Shown: positions 27,107-36,824 of the stretch, piece after piece
Layout: every line of letters begins with the position of its first letter
Position numbering within the stretch: position 1 is the stretch's first letter
Assembly (NCBI RefSeq): GCF_900142965.1
Contig: NZ_FRCQ01000019.1
Span: 62,001 to 126,000 of the forward strand
Source of the DNA: Rhizobacter sp. OV335
GTDB lineage: Bacteria > Pseudomonadota > Gammaproteobacteria > Burkholderiales > Burkholderiaceae_C
Direction of reading: 5' to 3'
Length of the DNA stretch: 64,000 bases
Translations under genes and position numbers: made by a program
The notes under the pieces: model-generated
Told to the model about the DNA's origin: nothing
What the model saw: the letters and a program-made list of their open reading frames with translations, nothing else
Databases searched by the model: none

Positions 27107-29540
27107 AGCGGTGCCCCGGTGCCACCGTGACCGTCACCGCGGGCGGTGGGTCGAGCGCGAGTTCGGCCGGTGCCGCGCCGCGGCCGGCCATCGCGTCGCA
27201 CACCGCCTTCAGCGACGGCGGGTGGGCGATCGCGAAGCGCAGCGTGACGCCGTCGGCCGCGTTCTCGGTGGCCGCGATGAAGGCCGCCGACTGCGCCTGG
27301 ATGAAGCTCGCGAAGCCCTGCACCAGCCAGTTCTGCAGCGCCGCGGCGTAGCGCGCGGCCTGGGCCTGTGGCAGGTTCTGCAGGCTGGCGTTGGCGGTCG
27401 GCGAGGCACCGGCGTTCACGACGCGCAGGCCGCGCCCCGGCGGGCCGGACAGGATGTGCTTCAGGCGGCCCTGCAGCGCGCGCGCGAAGCCGGCACTCAG
27501 CACGCCGGCATTCGTCGACTGGCGCAACCGCATCGCGAGCTTCTGCGCCTTGGCTTCGCTCAGGAAGATGCAGGCGCGGATCTGGTCCTGCGTGCAGTCG
27601 AAGCGCAGGCCGAGGTGCATCGCGCGGCGGGCGTGCGCGTGGACGTGGCCATGACCGTGTCGATGGCCATGGCGGTGCATCGCATGCGGACGCCGGCCGC
27701 CGGCGTCGATGCGGTAGAAGCGCTGGCCCATCGCCGGCCGCTGTCCGTTGCCGTCGAACGCACGGCCGAGCCCCGGCGCGCCGAGCAGCGTCGCCGCGGC
27801 CTGCGGCGTCAGCGGGTGCAGCTCCTGGCTGCCGAGCGCGCCCGAGGGGTCGCCCTGCTCGAACTCGTTGCGCGCGATGTCGGCCAGGCTGGTGCCGGGC
27901 AGTGCCTCGTAGAGGTGCAGCTGCGCATCGGTCGACTCGCCCTCCGGCAGGCCGAGCTGCTCGTGCAGGAAATCGGCCAGCGGCGCGCCCTCGAAGCTCG
28001 CGACTTCGGCCGCCATGTGCGGCGTGATGCGCACATCGAACACCCGCGTGCAGCGCTTGTAGCGCTTGCGCCCGCGCAGCGGCAGCATCACCCAGCCGGC
28101 ATCGACGCCGGCCTCGAGCAGCTCCGGCCGCTGGCGGTAGGTGCCGGGCGGCAGCACCGCCGGCAGGTTGGCGGCAGCCGCCTGCTCGAAGGCCTCCATC
28201 GCATAGCCTTCGAGCAGCTCGGGCTGGTCGAGCACGTGGTCGGGCAGCGCGGCGATGCGGCCGACCGTCTCCTCGACGGTGGCGGCCACGGCCGAGGCGG
28301 CGAGGCCGGCCTCCTGCTCTGGCGTCATCCCCTCGGCCATTTCCAGGTTCAGCAGCTTCAGGCCGGAGTCGACGATCGCGCGCGACAGCACGCCGGCCTG
28401 CTGCGGGCCGATCAGGCCGGAGATCAGCTTGGCCAGCAGCGGCGACAGGAAGTTGATCACGCGCGGCCGGCCGATCAGGCGGATGCCGAGCTTCAGCACC
28501 GGCAGCACGGCCGGGATGAAGTTCTCCATCATCGGCTGCGGGCTCTCGCCGGGCCGCAGGTCCTGCAGCTCCTGGATGAAGCGCTCGCGGGCGTCGTCGA
28601 GCTCGGCGAACACCGGCGGCGCCTCGGCCTGGCCGAGCGCGACGGATTGCGCGACCTCCATGTCGAGCTGCGTCTCGTCCTGCGCGAGCACCGCGTTGGC
28701 GACCTGCTGGTCGAACTCCTGCTGCGGCGGCGGCGCGTCGGCGCCGGCCACGGCCTGCACGCCGGCGGCGGCGAGGTCGGTGTCGGCGGCGGTGGCATCG
28801 GTGGCCGTCGGAGCAGGTGCCGGCTCCGGCGGCGCGAAGCCGAGCTTGCGTGCGAGCTGCAGCGCGATCGGCTGCACCGGTGCCGGCAGGTGGCCGATGG
28901 CCTTCTGCAGCACGCGTTGCAGCAGCGGCTTGATCAGCGCCTTGATGCGCGACAGCAGCGGCCCGAGCGTGAGCTTCGTGACGCCCTGGATCGCCGCGCC
29001 GGCGACCTTCTTCACGATGCCGCCGACCTTTTTGAACAGCTTGCCGAAGAACTGCTCGAACTGCGGTTCCTGCTGCATCTCGTAGCTGCCGGCCGGCGCA
29101 TATCCCTCCAGGAAGGCATCGACCTCGCCCTCGACCAGCCCGGCGCCCTGGCGCGGGGCGAACTGCTGCGCCATCGCGTCGACCATCGCCTCGCATTCGC
29201 GCACCAGCGGCGAGAAGTGCTGCATCACCGCGCGGTCGGCCTGGCTGCGTTGCATGCCGGCGAAGAGTTGCCGGTCGTGCAGGGCGCGGGCATGGCATTC
29301 GAGTTCGAACAGTGCCTCGTCGAACTCCTCGTCGTGCAGTTCGTCGATCAGTCCGGCACAGGCTTCGCGCATCGGGTCGTCGTAGGCGGTTTCGTCGTCG
29401 CCGGCCTCGTACACCGAGACGAAGGGCGAGCGCGTGGCGGCGCGCTCGGAGATGCCGTAGCCGACGGAGGTTTCCGATTCGGCGGGCGGCCTGAAGCTGT
29501 CGAAGGCCAGGAACGGCGCGGGGATGGTGGCAACACTCAC
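27099..29540 (-). CDS. Large effector-like protein with amphipathic helices and His-rich stretch
   Basis: The 813-residue protein has an acidic N-terminal region. At about residues 165-240 follows a basic amphipathic helical stretch (FFGKLFKKVGGIVKKVAGAA, continuing with LLSRIKALIKPLLQRVLQK) that could interact with membranes. Near residue 615 is a histidine-rich stretch (HRHGHRHGHGHVHAH) that could bind metal. A segment reading LHLYEALPGTSLADIARNEF resembles a LysM opening but is weak. No signal peptide is seen. GTG at 29540 is chosen because AGGAG lies eight bases before it; a GTG at 29549 would place that site too close. It heads the leftward five-gene run and diverges from the CHAT gene. 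No named family recognised. Confidence 0.65.
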   Translation of the reverse strand: MSVATIPAPFLAFDSFRPPAESETSVGYGISERAATRSPFVSVYEAGDDETAYDDPMREACAGLIDELHDEEFDEALFELECHARALHDRQLFAGMQRSQADRAVMQHFSPLVRECEAMVDAMAQQFAPRQGAGLVEGEVDAFLEGYAPAGSYEMQQEPQFEQFFGKLFKKVGGIVKKVAGAAIQGVTKLTLGPLLSRIKALIKPLLQRVLQKAIGHLPAPVQPIALQLARKLGFAPPEPAPAPTATDATAADTDLAAAGVQAVAGADAPPPQQEFDQQVANAVLAQDETQLDMEVAQSVALGQAEAPPVFAELDDARERFIQELQDLRPGESPQPMMENFIPAVLPVLKLGIRLIGRPRVINFLSPLLAKLISGLIGPQQAGVLSRAIVDSGLKLLNLEMAEGMTPEQEAGLAASAVAATVEETVGRIAALPDHVLDQPELLEGYAMEAFEQAAAANLPAVLPPGTYRQRPELLEAGVDAGWVMLPLRGRKRYKRCTRVFDVRITPHMAAEVASFEGAPLADFLHEQLGLPEGESTDAQLHLYEALPGTSLADIARNEFEQGDPSGALGSQELHPLTPQAAATLLGAPGLGRAFDGNGQRPAMGQRFYRIDAGGRRPHAMHRHGHRHGHGHVHAHARRAMHLGLRFDCTQDQIRACIFLSEAKAQKLAMRLRQSTNAGVLSAGFARALQGRLKHILSGPPGRGLRVVNAGASPTANASLQNLPQAQAARYAAALQNWLVQGFASFIQAQSAAFIAATENAADGVTLRFAIAHPPSLKAVCDAMAGRGAAPAELALDPPPAVTVTVAPGHRCG

Positions 29541-29756
29541 GGCAGGCACTCCTCGTTGGATTCACGGACAGGACGCCGCGGCACGGCATCTCTTGACTGT
29601 GAAAACGCAAAGGCCGGCGTGAGTCCGACAGCGCGAACTAGGGGGGTGGGCGCCGGCCCCCCGGAGTGCGGGGGAATGGGCGCGGCGTCCGTCCGAATGG
29701 GGATGCGCCGAGCCGGCCAGCGGCGTCCACTCGACCTGTTTCTCCCGAGGCCACCG

Positions 29757-31784
29757 ATGATCGACGCCTACCGGAATCTCGACATCCGACTGTTCAACCA
29801 TGTCCGCGCCGCGGACGGGGAGCGCTTCTGCGTGCAGGTGGAGTCGTCGCTGGCAGGCGGGCAGGGCGTTCCGGAAGAGGTGTGCGTCCCCGAGGACTTG
29901 GCGCAGCAGCTCGCGGCGCTCGACGCGCGCCGGCTGGGCGGCCAGCGCAGCGAGCTGATCGCGCTCGGCCAGCGCATCGGGGCCTTGCTGCTGCCGCCGG
30001 TGGCGCGCAGCTTCTTCACCAGCTCGCTGGCGAAGCTGGCGCCGAACGAGGGCCTGCGCCTGCGCATCAAGTGCAGCGCGATCGCGCTCGACGTGGTGCC
30101 CTGGGAGTTCGCCTACGTCGAGCGCGACCTCGATGGCGGCGGCGAAGCGCTCGGCCTGCGCGGCTTCCTGGTGGGCGACAGCCGCGTCTCGGTGGTGCGC
30201 TACGAGGTCTGCTCGCAGCTCGCGGCGCCGGTGCAGGGCCGCCGCGCCGGCTGGCGGCTGCTGGCCGTGCCGTGCGAGCCCGAAGACCGCCGCATGCCGG
30301 GCCAGCCGCTGCAGGTCGACCAGGAGCTGAAGAACCTGCGCGCGGCCATCGCCGGCGTCGGCGGGCTGGAGATGCTGGTGTGCCAGCCGGCCACGCGCGA
30401 GGCGCTGCAGCGCGTGCTGCTCGACGGCACCGAGATCTTCCATTTCAGCGGCCATGGCGAGGTCATGACGCCTGCGCACGGCGGCGCGCCGTCGGCCCAC
30501 CTGATCCTGCAGCGCGACGACGGCGCGAGCGATCCGTGGGAGGTCGATGCGCTGGCGCGTTCGCTGGCCTCGAAGGGCATCCGGCTCGCGGTGCTCGCGG
30601 CCTGCCAGTCGGCGCGCACCGACGGCCGCAACAAGTGGGCCGGCGTCGCGCCGTCGCTGGTGCGGGCCGGCATCCCGGTGGTGATCGGCATGCAGTACTC
30701 GGTGTACGACGCGAGCGCGGTCGCGTTCTCGAAGATGCTGTACCTGGCGCTGTCGCGCGTCGACACGATCGACGAGGCGATGGCCGAGGCGCGCGGCGCG
30801 ATCATGAACCTGGACCTGCAGACCGGCCGCGATTTCGCGACGCCGGTGCTCTACATGCGCATCGCCGAAGGGCATGAGCTGGGGCTGCGCGCTGCGCTCG
30901 CGGGGCCTGCCGCCGCGCCGGCCGCCGTGCGCGCCGGCTCCAGCAGCGAGGTGGCGATCGTGCTGTCGGAGATCGCCGAGCTGCATGACCACAAGGTGGT
31001 GCACGACGCGCTGCATTCCACGCGCGGCGACCTCACGATGATCCAGCTGCGGCGCGACGAATTCCCGGCCGGCAGCTCGCTCGCGCAGTTCTCGGCGCAC
31101 TGCCGCGACATGAAGAAGCGCCTGCTCGACGTGCGACGCGTCGCGCAGCAGGAGCGCTGCGATGCGCAGCTGATGCTGCCGCTGATCGAGGAGTTCGCGG
31201 CCGCGGTGGGCACGCTGGAGGAGGCGCTGGCCCAGCGCTCGGTCGACCGGCTGGACGATGCACTCGCCGCGTTCGACACGCTGCTGACCGTGCAACCGGC
31301 GCTGATCGACACGACGATGGCCTCGCTGGCGAAGCACCTCGACCTGGAGCTGCTGCTGGCCTTCCTGGGCGGCGTGGGCGCCGATTTCGACGCCGGCGCG
31401 ATCGAGGAGATCCGCGCGCTCGGGCTGCGGCTGCGCAAGGGCGCGACGGTGCACACGCTGTGCCAGGGCCTCGACAACCGGCTCGCGGTGATCCGCAAGG
31501 CCGCCGAGGCGCAGCGCTTCCACGAGATCCGCCGGCAGTGGCGGGTGCTGTCGGATTCGATCGCGCGCATGCTGCCCGACTGGACCTCGGCCGGCTGCGC
31601 CGACCTGGGCCGCCATGCCGAGCTGCTGGGCAGCGGCGTCGCGGCCAACGATGCGCTGTCGACCTGCACCGCGTTCGGCGAATTCTGCGACGACTTCGAC
31701 TATGGCTTCTACACCATCGATTCCGACCTGAAGCAGCTGTGCGGTGACATGAAGGACAAGGTGTCCGGCGGGCGCCGCGCCTGA
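29757..31784 (+). CDS. CHAT-domain (caspase-like) protease
   Basis: The 675-residue protein has a CHAT peptidase domain in its N-terminal half. The catalytic histidine is in FHFSGHGE (His 233) and the catalytic cysteine in VLAACQSA (Cys 283), followed by GIPVVIGMQYSVYDASAVAF. CHAT proteases are clan CD enzymes related to caspases and separases and occur in bacterial conflict systems. The C-terminal half (about 380-675) is helical with no enzyme motif and may be an adaptor or effector-associated domain. The ATG has GAGG upstream. The nSTAND gene begins 17 bases after its stop, so the two form an operon: the ATPase likely senses, the CHAT enzyme executes. Confidence 0.88.
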   Translation: MIDAYRNLDIRLFNHVRAADGERFCVQVESSLAGGQGVPEEVCVPEDLAQQLAALDARRLGGQRSELIALGQRIGALLLPPVARSFFTSSLAKLAPNEGLRLRIKCSAIALDVVPWEFAYVERDLDGGGEALGLRGFLVGDSRVSVVRYEVCSQLAAPVQGRRAGWRLLAVPCEPEDRRMPGQPLQVDQELKNLRAAIAGVGGLEMLVCQPATREALQRVLLDGTEIFHFSGHGEVMTPAHGGAPSAHLILQRDDGASDPWEVDALARSLASKGIRLAVLAACQSARTDGRNKWAGVAPSLVRAGIPVVIGMQYSVYDASAVAFSKMLYLALSRVDTIDEAMAEARGAIMNLDLQTGRDFATPVLYMRIAEGHELGLRAALAGPAAAPAAVRAGSSSEVAIVLSEIAELHDHKVVHDALHSTRGDLTMIQLRRDEFPAGSSLAQFSAHCRDMKKRLLDVRRVAQQERCDAQLMLPLIEEFAAAVGTLEEALAQRSVDRLDDALAAFDTLLTVQPALIDTTMASLAKHLDLELLLAFLGGVGADFDAGAIEEIRALGLRLRKGATVHTLCQGLDNRLAVIRKAAEAQRFHEIRRQWRVLSDSIARMLPDWTSAGCADLGRHAELLGSGVAANDALSTCTAFGEFCDDFDYGFYTIDSDLKQLCGDMKDKVSGGRRA

Positions 31785-31801
31785 GCCGCCGAGGAATCGC
31801 G

Positions 31802-34800
31802 ATGAACCTGCCGGACCGACTGCCGTTCCAGACGATCGCCGACTTCCAGGAGGTGCACGAGGCCTTGATGCTGCGGCTCGACCAGGTGGAGCTGCAGGTG
31901 CAAGCCGAAGCGACGGCCGAGGCGGGCAGCATGGCTGCGGGCGACGCCCCCGACGGCCCTGACGACCACAGTGCCGAGCACGAGCGGCAGCACCTGCTCG
32001 GCATGTTCCCCGACGTCGCCGCCTTCCTGCAGCGCGGCTCGGCCGGTGGCGCCTACCTCGACGAGACGAAGGAGCGCCGGGCCTGCCAGGCGATGCTCGA
32101 CTACTGGGCCGGCCGCTGCTACAGCCACGGCCTGGACGTCACGCGCCCGCTGCTGGTGCCGCACGATCCGGCGCTGCTGCCGCAACTGTCGGACGAGGCC
32201 TGCCCGTACCTCGGGCTGGCGGCGTTCGGCGAATCCGATGCGAAGCACTTCTTCGGCCGCGACGACCAGATCGCGGCGCTGGTGGAGCGGCTGCGGCGGC
32301 AGCGGCTGTTGATCGTCACCGGCGCGTCGGGCAGCGGCAAGTCGTCGCTGGTGCTGGCCGGGCTGGTGCCGGCGCTGCGCCGCGGCGTGGTGGGCGGCGA
32401 GGTGGAGGGCAGCGCCGCCTGGGTCTACCCGCCGCCGCTCACGCCGGGCGTGACGCCGCTGCGCCAGCTGGCCCACGCGCTGGCGCTCGCGGCCGCCGGT
32501 GGCGAGCCCGAGCCCGACGATGCCACGATCGCCGACCACGCGGCGCAGTTGCTGCGCGACCCGAACCATGCCGTCGCGATGCTGTCGCCGGTGGAGCAGC
32601 CGGTGCTGCTGGTCGTCGACCAGTTCGAGGAGGCGCTGACGCTGCGCACCGAGCAGACCTCGGCGGCGCACCTCGCGTTCGTCGCGGCGCTGTGCGCGGT
32701 GGTCGATGCGCCCGGCCCGGCGCACCGTGTCGTCGCGACGATGCGCAAGGATGTCGAGCCGCAGCTGGCCCGCGAGTACCCCGACCTGAACCGCCGCTAC
32801 GGCGAGGCCGAGTTCTCGGTGTACTCGATGGAGGCGACGCGGCTGCGCGAGGCGATCGAGCGACCGGCCCAGCAGGTCGGGCTGAAGTTCCAGGACGGGC
32901 TGGTCGACGAGCTGATCAAGAGCGTGGTCGGCGAGGACGCCAGCCTGCCGCTGCTGCAGTTCAGCCTGACCTCGCTGTGGGCGCGGCGCAAGGGCAACCT
33001 GATCACGCGCGACGCGTATCGCGAGGTCGGCAGCCCGCGCCAGGCGATGGCCGAAGCCGCCAAGCGGGTGTACGAGGCGCTGCCGCGCGAGCAGCAGCTG
33101 GCGGCGCAGAAGGTGTTCCTCGCGCTGTCGCGCCCCGGCGAGGCGGCCAGCGTGTTCCGCAGCCGCGCGACGCGGCGCGTGCTGCGCGGCGTGGCCCACC
33201 CGCCCAACGTCGAGGCGGTGCTCGACAAGTTCGTGCGGGCGCGGCTGGTGCGGCTCACGCCGGCGCCGTCGGGCGACCCGATGGACGACGTGGCCGAGGT
33301 CGCGCACGAATCGCTGCTGCGCAACTGGGACCTGCTCGACCACCTGTTCGCCGAGCAGCGCGTCGAGCGCGAGCGCCGCGCCTTCCTGCGCAAGCAGGCC
33401 GAGAAATGGCGCGAGGGCGAGTTCGACAAGGCCTTCCTGCTCAGCGGGCTGGCGCTCGAGCAGGCCAATGCGGAGTTCGACCGCGCCGCGATCACGCCGC
33501 TCGAGCGCGAGTTCCTCGGTGCGAGCGATGCGGCGGAGCTGGCGCTGCGGTATGCCCGTGAAGACGAGGAGGCGCGGCGCATCGCGGTCGAGCGTGAACG
33601 CGCCGACCTGGCAGAAACACGCGTGCTCATCGCAAGAAAGGCCGCAGACGATCAGCAGTACGCCAATCGGCGCATTGCCAGGCGGTTGCGCTGGGCCAAG
33701 GGGTTCGGCATCGCGGCACTCGGCTTGTTCGGGCTGGCGATCGGCGGCTGGATCTATGCGCAATCGACGAGTTCGGCCAGGGTCGCGGAGGCCGAGCAGC
33801 GCGCGGCGGACCGCGTGGCCCGGGCGGAGGACGACGCGATGCGGATCGGGCGCGACGCGAGCGTGCGGTCGCAGCAAGCGAGCGCGAAGGCGCAGGCCGC
33901 GCAGCGCTTCGTCGAGGACGCGATGCGCGAGGCCGACGAGGTGCGGCAAGTGGCCGATCGGACGCGCGTCGCGGCGCAGGCCGAAGCCGCGACGGCCAAG
34001 CGACAGGCGGGCGAGGCGCGCACGGCGCTCGCGACGGCGGAGCGGCAGCGCGACGGAACCTGGCTGTCGATGCTGGCCTCGCGCGCCGGCAGCGTCGCCG
34101 CGGTCAATGCCGAGCAGAGCCTGGCGCTGGCCAATGACGTCGTCGAGCGCGACCCGCAGCGGCTGAACGCGGTGGTGCCGGCCGTCATCGAGGCGACCCA
34201 GTACCGCTGGGCGTCGCAACGGCTGACCAAGGACCTGCTGGGGCCGGTGGATGCGCTGATGCTGGCCCCCGACGGGCAGCACATGCTGGTGGCCGGTGCC
34301 GAGGGCATCTCCGAATGGGAACTCGGCATGCCGGCCTTCAGCCCGCAGCGCCGCCTGGCCTGGCCGATCCCGCCGGGCACGGTGCACAGCGTGGCCTACG
34401 GCGCCGACGGCCGGCAGGTGGTGGCGGCCACCGACGCGGGCGTGGTGCTGTGGCCCGCGTCGCCGACGACGCAGACCCCGGTGCCGCCCCGCGTGCTGGA
34501 AGGCAGCAGCGATGTCGACCACCTCGGCTTCAGTCCCGATGGCCGGCGGCTGGCCGGCATCACGACCGACGCGAACGAGCTGCGGGTGTGGTCGGTCGAC
34601 GACGGCAAGCTGCTGTTCAGCCGGCGTCCGCGCAATGCCGATACCAACCAGGTCGGCGGCCTGATGGGCACGGTGTTCCTCACCGGCAGCGGCGAACTCG
34701 TCGCGGCACAGCGCCCGGGCGCGTCGGGCCTCGGCGTGCGGCTGTTCACCTTCGATGACAAGGGCACGCAGACCGCCAGCGCCGACGTGCAGCCGTGCAA

Positions 34801-36445
34801 GGACCTCGGCTTCGCCTTCGCGCAGGGCGGTGGCACCCTGGGCGTCTCGGTGTTCCCGCAACTGTGCCTGCTCGGCCTGCCGCAGCTGGAGGGCCAGGAC
34901 CGGTTGCCGTTCCAGCGCGTCGACCGCGGTGAATCGGGCGGCATCGACGACATCATCATCAACCGCGACGGCCGGCGCGTCGTCAAGCTGCTGCGCGGCG
35001 CGGGCGAGGTACAGGTGTCGGACCTCGTGTCCGGCGGCCTGTGGCGGCTGCAAGGCGCGTTCGACATGCCCCGGCTCCAATCCTACGAATCGCTGGTGAG
35101 CCTGAGCGAGCAGGGCAACCGGCTGGCCGTCAAGGCGGCCGACGGCGGGGTGCGCGTGTACGACCTGCGCCCGCGGCTGCGGCCGCTCGGCGACCGCGTG
35201 GAGCCCCGGTGGGTGAGTCGCGACGAAACCCGGATGCTGACCGCGACCGGCGGCTCCGCGGGCGACGGGCTCGAACTGCGCCGGCTGCGCGACGGCCAGC
35301 TGTTGCAGCGCCTGGACACGCCCGGTCCGCATGATCCGGCGGCCCGGGTCGGTGTGTCGCCGGACGAGTCGCAGCTGGTGCTCTCGAGCAAGTGCGCCAC
35401 GTCCGGCCCGCCATGCCTGACCGGCTTCGACCTCGCGAGCGGGCGGCAGCTTTCGCAGCACCGCTACGACCGGGTCGTCTCGCGCATCGACGACCTGCAC
35501 CTGGTGCAGGACGACCGGGCGTGGATCCTCTACACCGCGGCCGAGCAGCCGGTGTTCCAGCTGGATCTGCCCGCCGGCGCCAGGGCGAGGTTCCCCCCCG
35601 GCGCAGAGCCGCTGGTGCTCGGCCATGCCCGGCTGTTCGCGACGAAGACCGTGCTGCCGGGCCGGGTGCGCATCGAGGTGCAGGCGATCGAGCGGGGCGT
35701 GGCCCGCGTCGTGCGCCGCATCGAACGGGATGCGCCGAAAGGCATGAACATGGCGTTCCTCGGGGCAGGGCGGATGCTGCAGCTGTGGGATGCGGAGCAC
35801 ACCGAGTTGTGGGACCTGCGCACCGACGCATCGACCCCGGCGCTGGTGCTGGGGCCGCCGTGGGGCGGCGGCCTGGTCGTCAACGAGGCGACCGGGCTGG
35901 TGGCACGGCGCACGCCGTCCGGATGGGAACTGCTCGACCCGAGCGGGCACGCGGTGCGCGATCGGCAGAACAATGCGGTGGTGCTGCGCCCCGAGATGGA
36001 GATCGACCCGAGCGGGCGCCACGCGTACGGCAAGAGCGAAAGCGGCGACGGCCTCGAGCTGCGGCTGCTCGACGACCCGGCGGCGCCGCCGATCGTGCTG
36101 AAGGGCTGGCCGGCGGAGGTCGCCTTCAGCCGTGCGGGCGGCGTGATGGCGGTGGGGCTGACGGACCAGCAGCGCCTGCGGGTCTACCGCCTGCCGTCGA
36201 CCGAACCGATCCTGGAGACCGACCTGCCGCTCTTCACCGCGACCCGCTTGACCCCGCAGGGCGGCTACATGATCGACCGCAACGGCCGCCTCGTTCCAAC
36301 CGACGGCCGGCGCGTGATGGACGAGGCGCAGGCCCAGGCGAGCCGCGACCTCGACCCCGGCGAGCGCTGCCAGCTGCTCGGTGCCCCGCCGGGCTGCCTG
36401 AGCCGGAAGCTCAGCCCGCAGCGGCCTTCTTCCAGCTCGCGCTGA
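31802..36445 (+). CDS. nSTAND-type ATPase with C-terminal beta-propeller
   Basis: This 1547-residue protein has a helical N-terminus, then a STAND-like NTPase introduced by CPYLGLAAFGESDAKHFFGR. Walker A is GASGSGKS (174-181), Walker B is VLLVVDQFEEAL (268-279), and a winged-helix region follows (HESLLRNWDLL). A coiled coil leads to one membrane span (about 634-654), a second coiled coil, and from about 815 a C-terminal propeller of degenerate WD40-like blades. The arrangement matches nSTAND1-type sensors in bacterial conflict systems, where the propeller detects an invader and the ATPase oligomerises. The membrane span between ATPase and propeller is unusual for a cytosolic sensor. The end overlaps the convergent Trypco1 gene by 35 bases. 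Confidence 0.85.
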   Translation: MNLPDRLPFQTIADFQEVHEALMLRLDQVELQVQAEATAEAGSMAAGDAPDGPDDHSAEHERQHLLGMFPDVAAFLQRGSAGGAYLDETKERRACQAMLDYWAGRCYSHGLDVTRPLLVPHDPALLPQLSDEACPYLGLAAFGESDAKHFFGRDDQIAALVERLRRQRLLIVTGASGSGKSSLVLAGLVPALRRGVVGGEVEGSAAWVYPPPLTPGVTPLRQLAHALALAAAGGEPEPDDATIADHAAQLLRDPNHAVAMLSPVEQPVLLVVDQFEEALTLRTEQTSAAHLAFVAALCAVVDAPGPAHRVVATMRKDVEPQLAREYPDLNRRYGEAEFSVYSMEATRLREAIERPAQQVGLKFQDGLVDELIKSVVGEDASLPLLQFSLTSLWARRKGNLITRDAYREVGSPRQAMAEAAKRVYEALPREQQLAAQKVFLALSRPGEAASVFRSRATRRVLRGVAHPPNVEAVLDKFVRARLVRLTPAPSGDPMDDVAEVAHESLLRNWDLLDHLFAEQRVERERRAFLRKQAEKWREGEFDKAFLLSGLALEQANAEFDRAAITPLEREFLGASDAAELALRYAREDEEARRIAVERERADLAETRVLIARKAADDQQYANRRIARRLRWAKGFGIAALGLFGLAIGGWIYAQSTSSARVAEAEQRAADRVARAEDDAMRIGRDASVRSQQASAKAQAAQRFVEDAMREADEVRQVADRTRVAAQAEAATAKRQAGEARTALATAERQRDGTWLSMLASRAGSVAAVNAEQSLALANDVVERDPQRLNAVVPAVIEATQYRWASQRLTKDLLGPVDALMLAPDGQHMLVAGAEGISEWELGMPAFSPQRRLAWPIPPGTVHSVAYGADGRQVVAATDAGVVLWPASPTTQTPVPPRVLEGSSDVDHLGFSPDGRRLAGITTDANELRVWSVDDGKLLFSRRPRNADTNQVGGLMGTVFLTGSGELVAAQRPGASGLGVRLFTFDDKGTQTASADVQPCKDLGFAFAQGGGTLGVSVFPQLCLLGLPQLEGQDRLPFQRVDRGESGGIDDIIINRDGRRVVKLLRGAGEVQVSDLVSGGLWRLQGAFDMPRLQSYESLVSLSEQGNRLAVKAADGGVRVYDLRPRLRPLGDRVEPRWVSRDETRMLTATGGSAGDGLELRRLRDGQLLQRLDTPGPHDPAARVGVSPDESQLVLSSKCATSGPPCLTGFDLASGRQLSQHRYDRVVSRIDDLHLVQDDRAWILYTAAEQPVFQLDLPAGARARFPPGAEPLVLGHARLFATKTVLPGRVRIEVQAIERGVARVVRRIERDAPKGMNMAFLGAGRMLQLWDAEHTELWDLRTDASTPALVLGPPWGGGLVVNEATGLVARRTPSGWELLDPSGHAVRDRQNNAVVLRPEMEIDPSGRHAYGKSESGDGLELRLLDDPAAPPIVLKGWPAEVAFSRAGGVMAVGLTDQQRLRVYRLPSTEPILETDLPLFTATRLTPQGGYMIDRNGRLVPTDGRRVMDEAQAQASRDLDPGERCQLLGAPPGCLSRKLSPQRPSSSSR

Positions 36446-36758
36446 CCTTGATCGAGCCGTTGGCCTCGCCCTTCGTGATGCAGGGGATGCCGGCCTCGCC
36501 CTTGAAGCCGAGGTTCAGCTCGACGCTCCAGCTGTCGGGCTGCGTGGCCTCCAGCGCCTCGCGCACCGGCCGCGTCACGGCGGACAGCAGGCTGCGCATC
36601 TCCTGGCCGACGTCGCGCACCTTGTCGGCCACCGCACCGCGTTCGGCCAGGCCGCCGCGCTCGACCAGTCCGGCGGAGGCCGGCACCAGGAGGGCATCGG
36701 CGGCATCGACCTCGACGCTGAGCAGCACGCCGTCGATCAGGATCTCTCGTGTGGCCAT
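36411..36758 (-). CDS. Trypsin-co-occurring (Trypco1-like) domain protein
   Basis: This 115-residue all-beta-ending protein reads VREALEATQPDSWSVELNLG, then FKGEAGIPCITKGEANGSIK and VSASWK, the pattern of the Trypco1 domain. That family is defined by its frequent location beside trypsin-like peptidases in conflict systems. It follows the trypsin gene on the same strand by 66 bases and has GGAGA before its ATG. It may be the protease's substrate or regulator. The family name is from memory of published descriptions of these systems. Confidence 0.72.
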   Translation of the reverse strand: MATREILIDGVLLSVEVDAADALLVPASAGLVERGGLAERGAVADKVRDVGQEMRSLLSAVTRPVREALEATQPDSWSVELNLGFKGEAGIPCITKGEANGSIKVSASWKKAAAG

Positions 36759-36824
36759 GGGGGTTCTCCAGACGCGTTCGATCGCGTCCGTCGAGCATAG
36801 GCGCCCCGGCCGGCGCGGTCCTCG

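Noticed and set aside
25833..27130. Plus-strand frame opposite the HEAGH protein
   Set aside because: Gln/Arg/His-rich shadow with no motif; the minus-strand protein has a coherent zinc motif and coupling to its neighbour.
27111..29756. A long in-frame extension upstream of the CHAT protein
   Set aside because: It lies antisense to the 813-residue protein gene and has no protein-like motif. The ATG at 29757 with GAGG upstream is the natural start.
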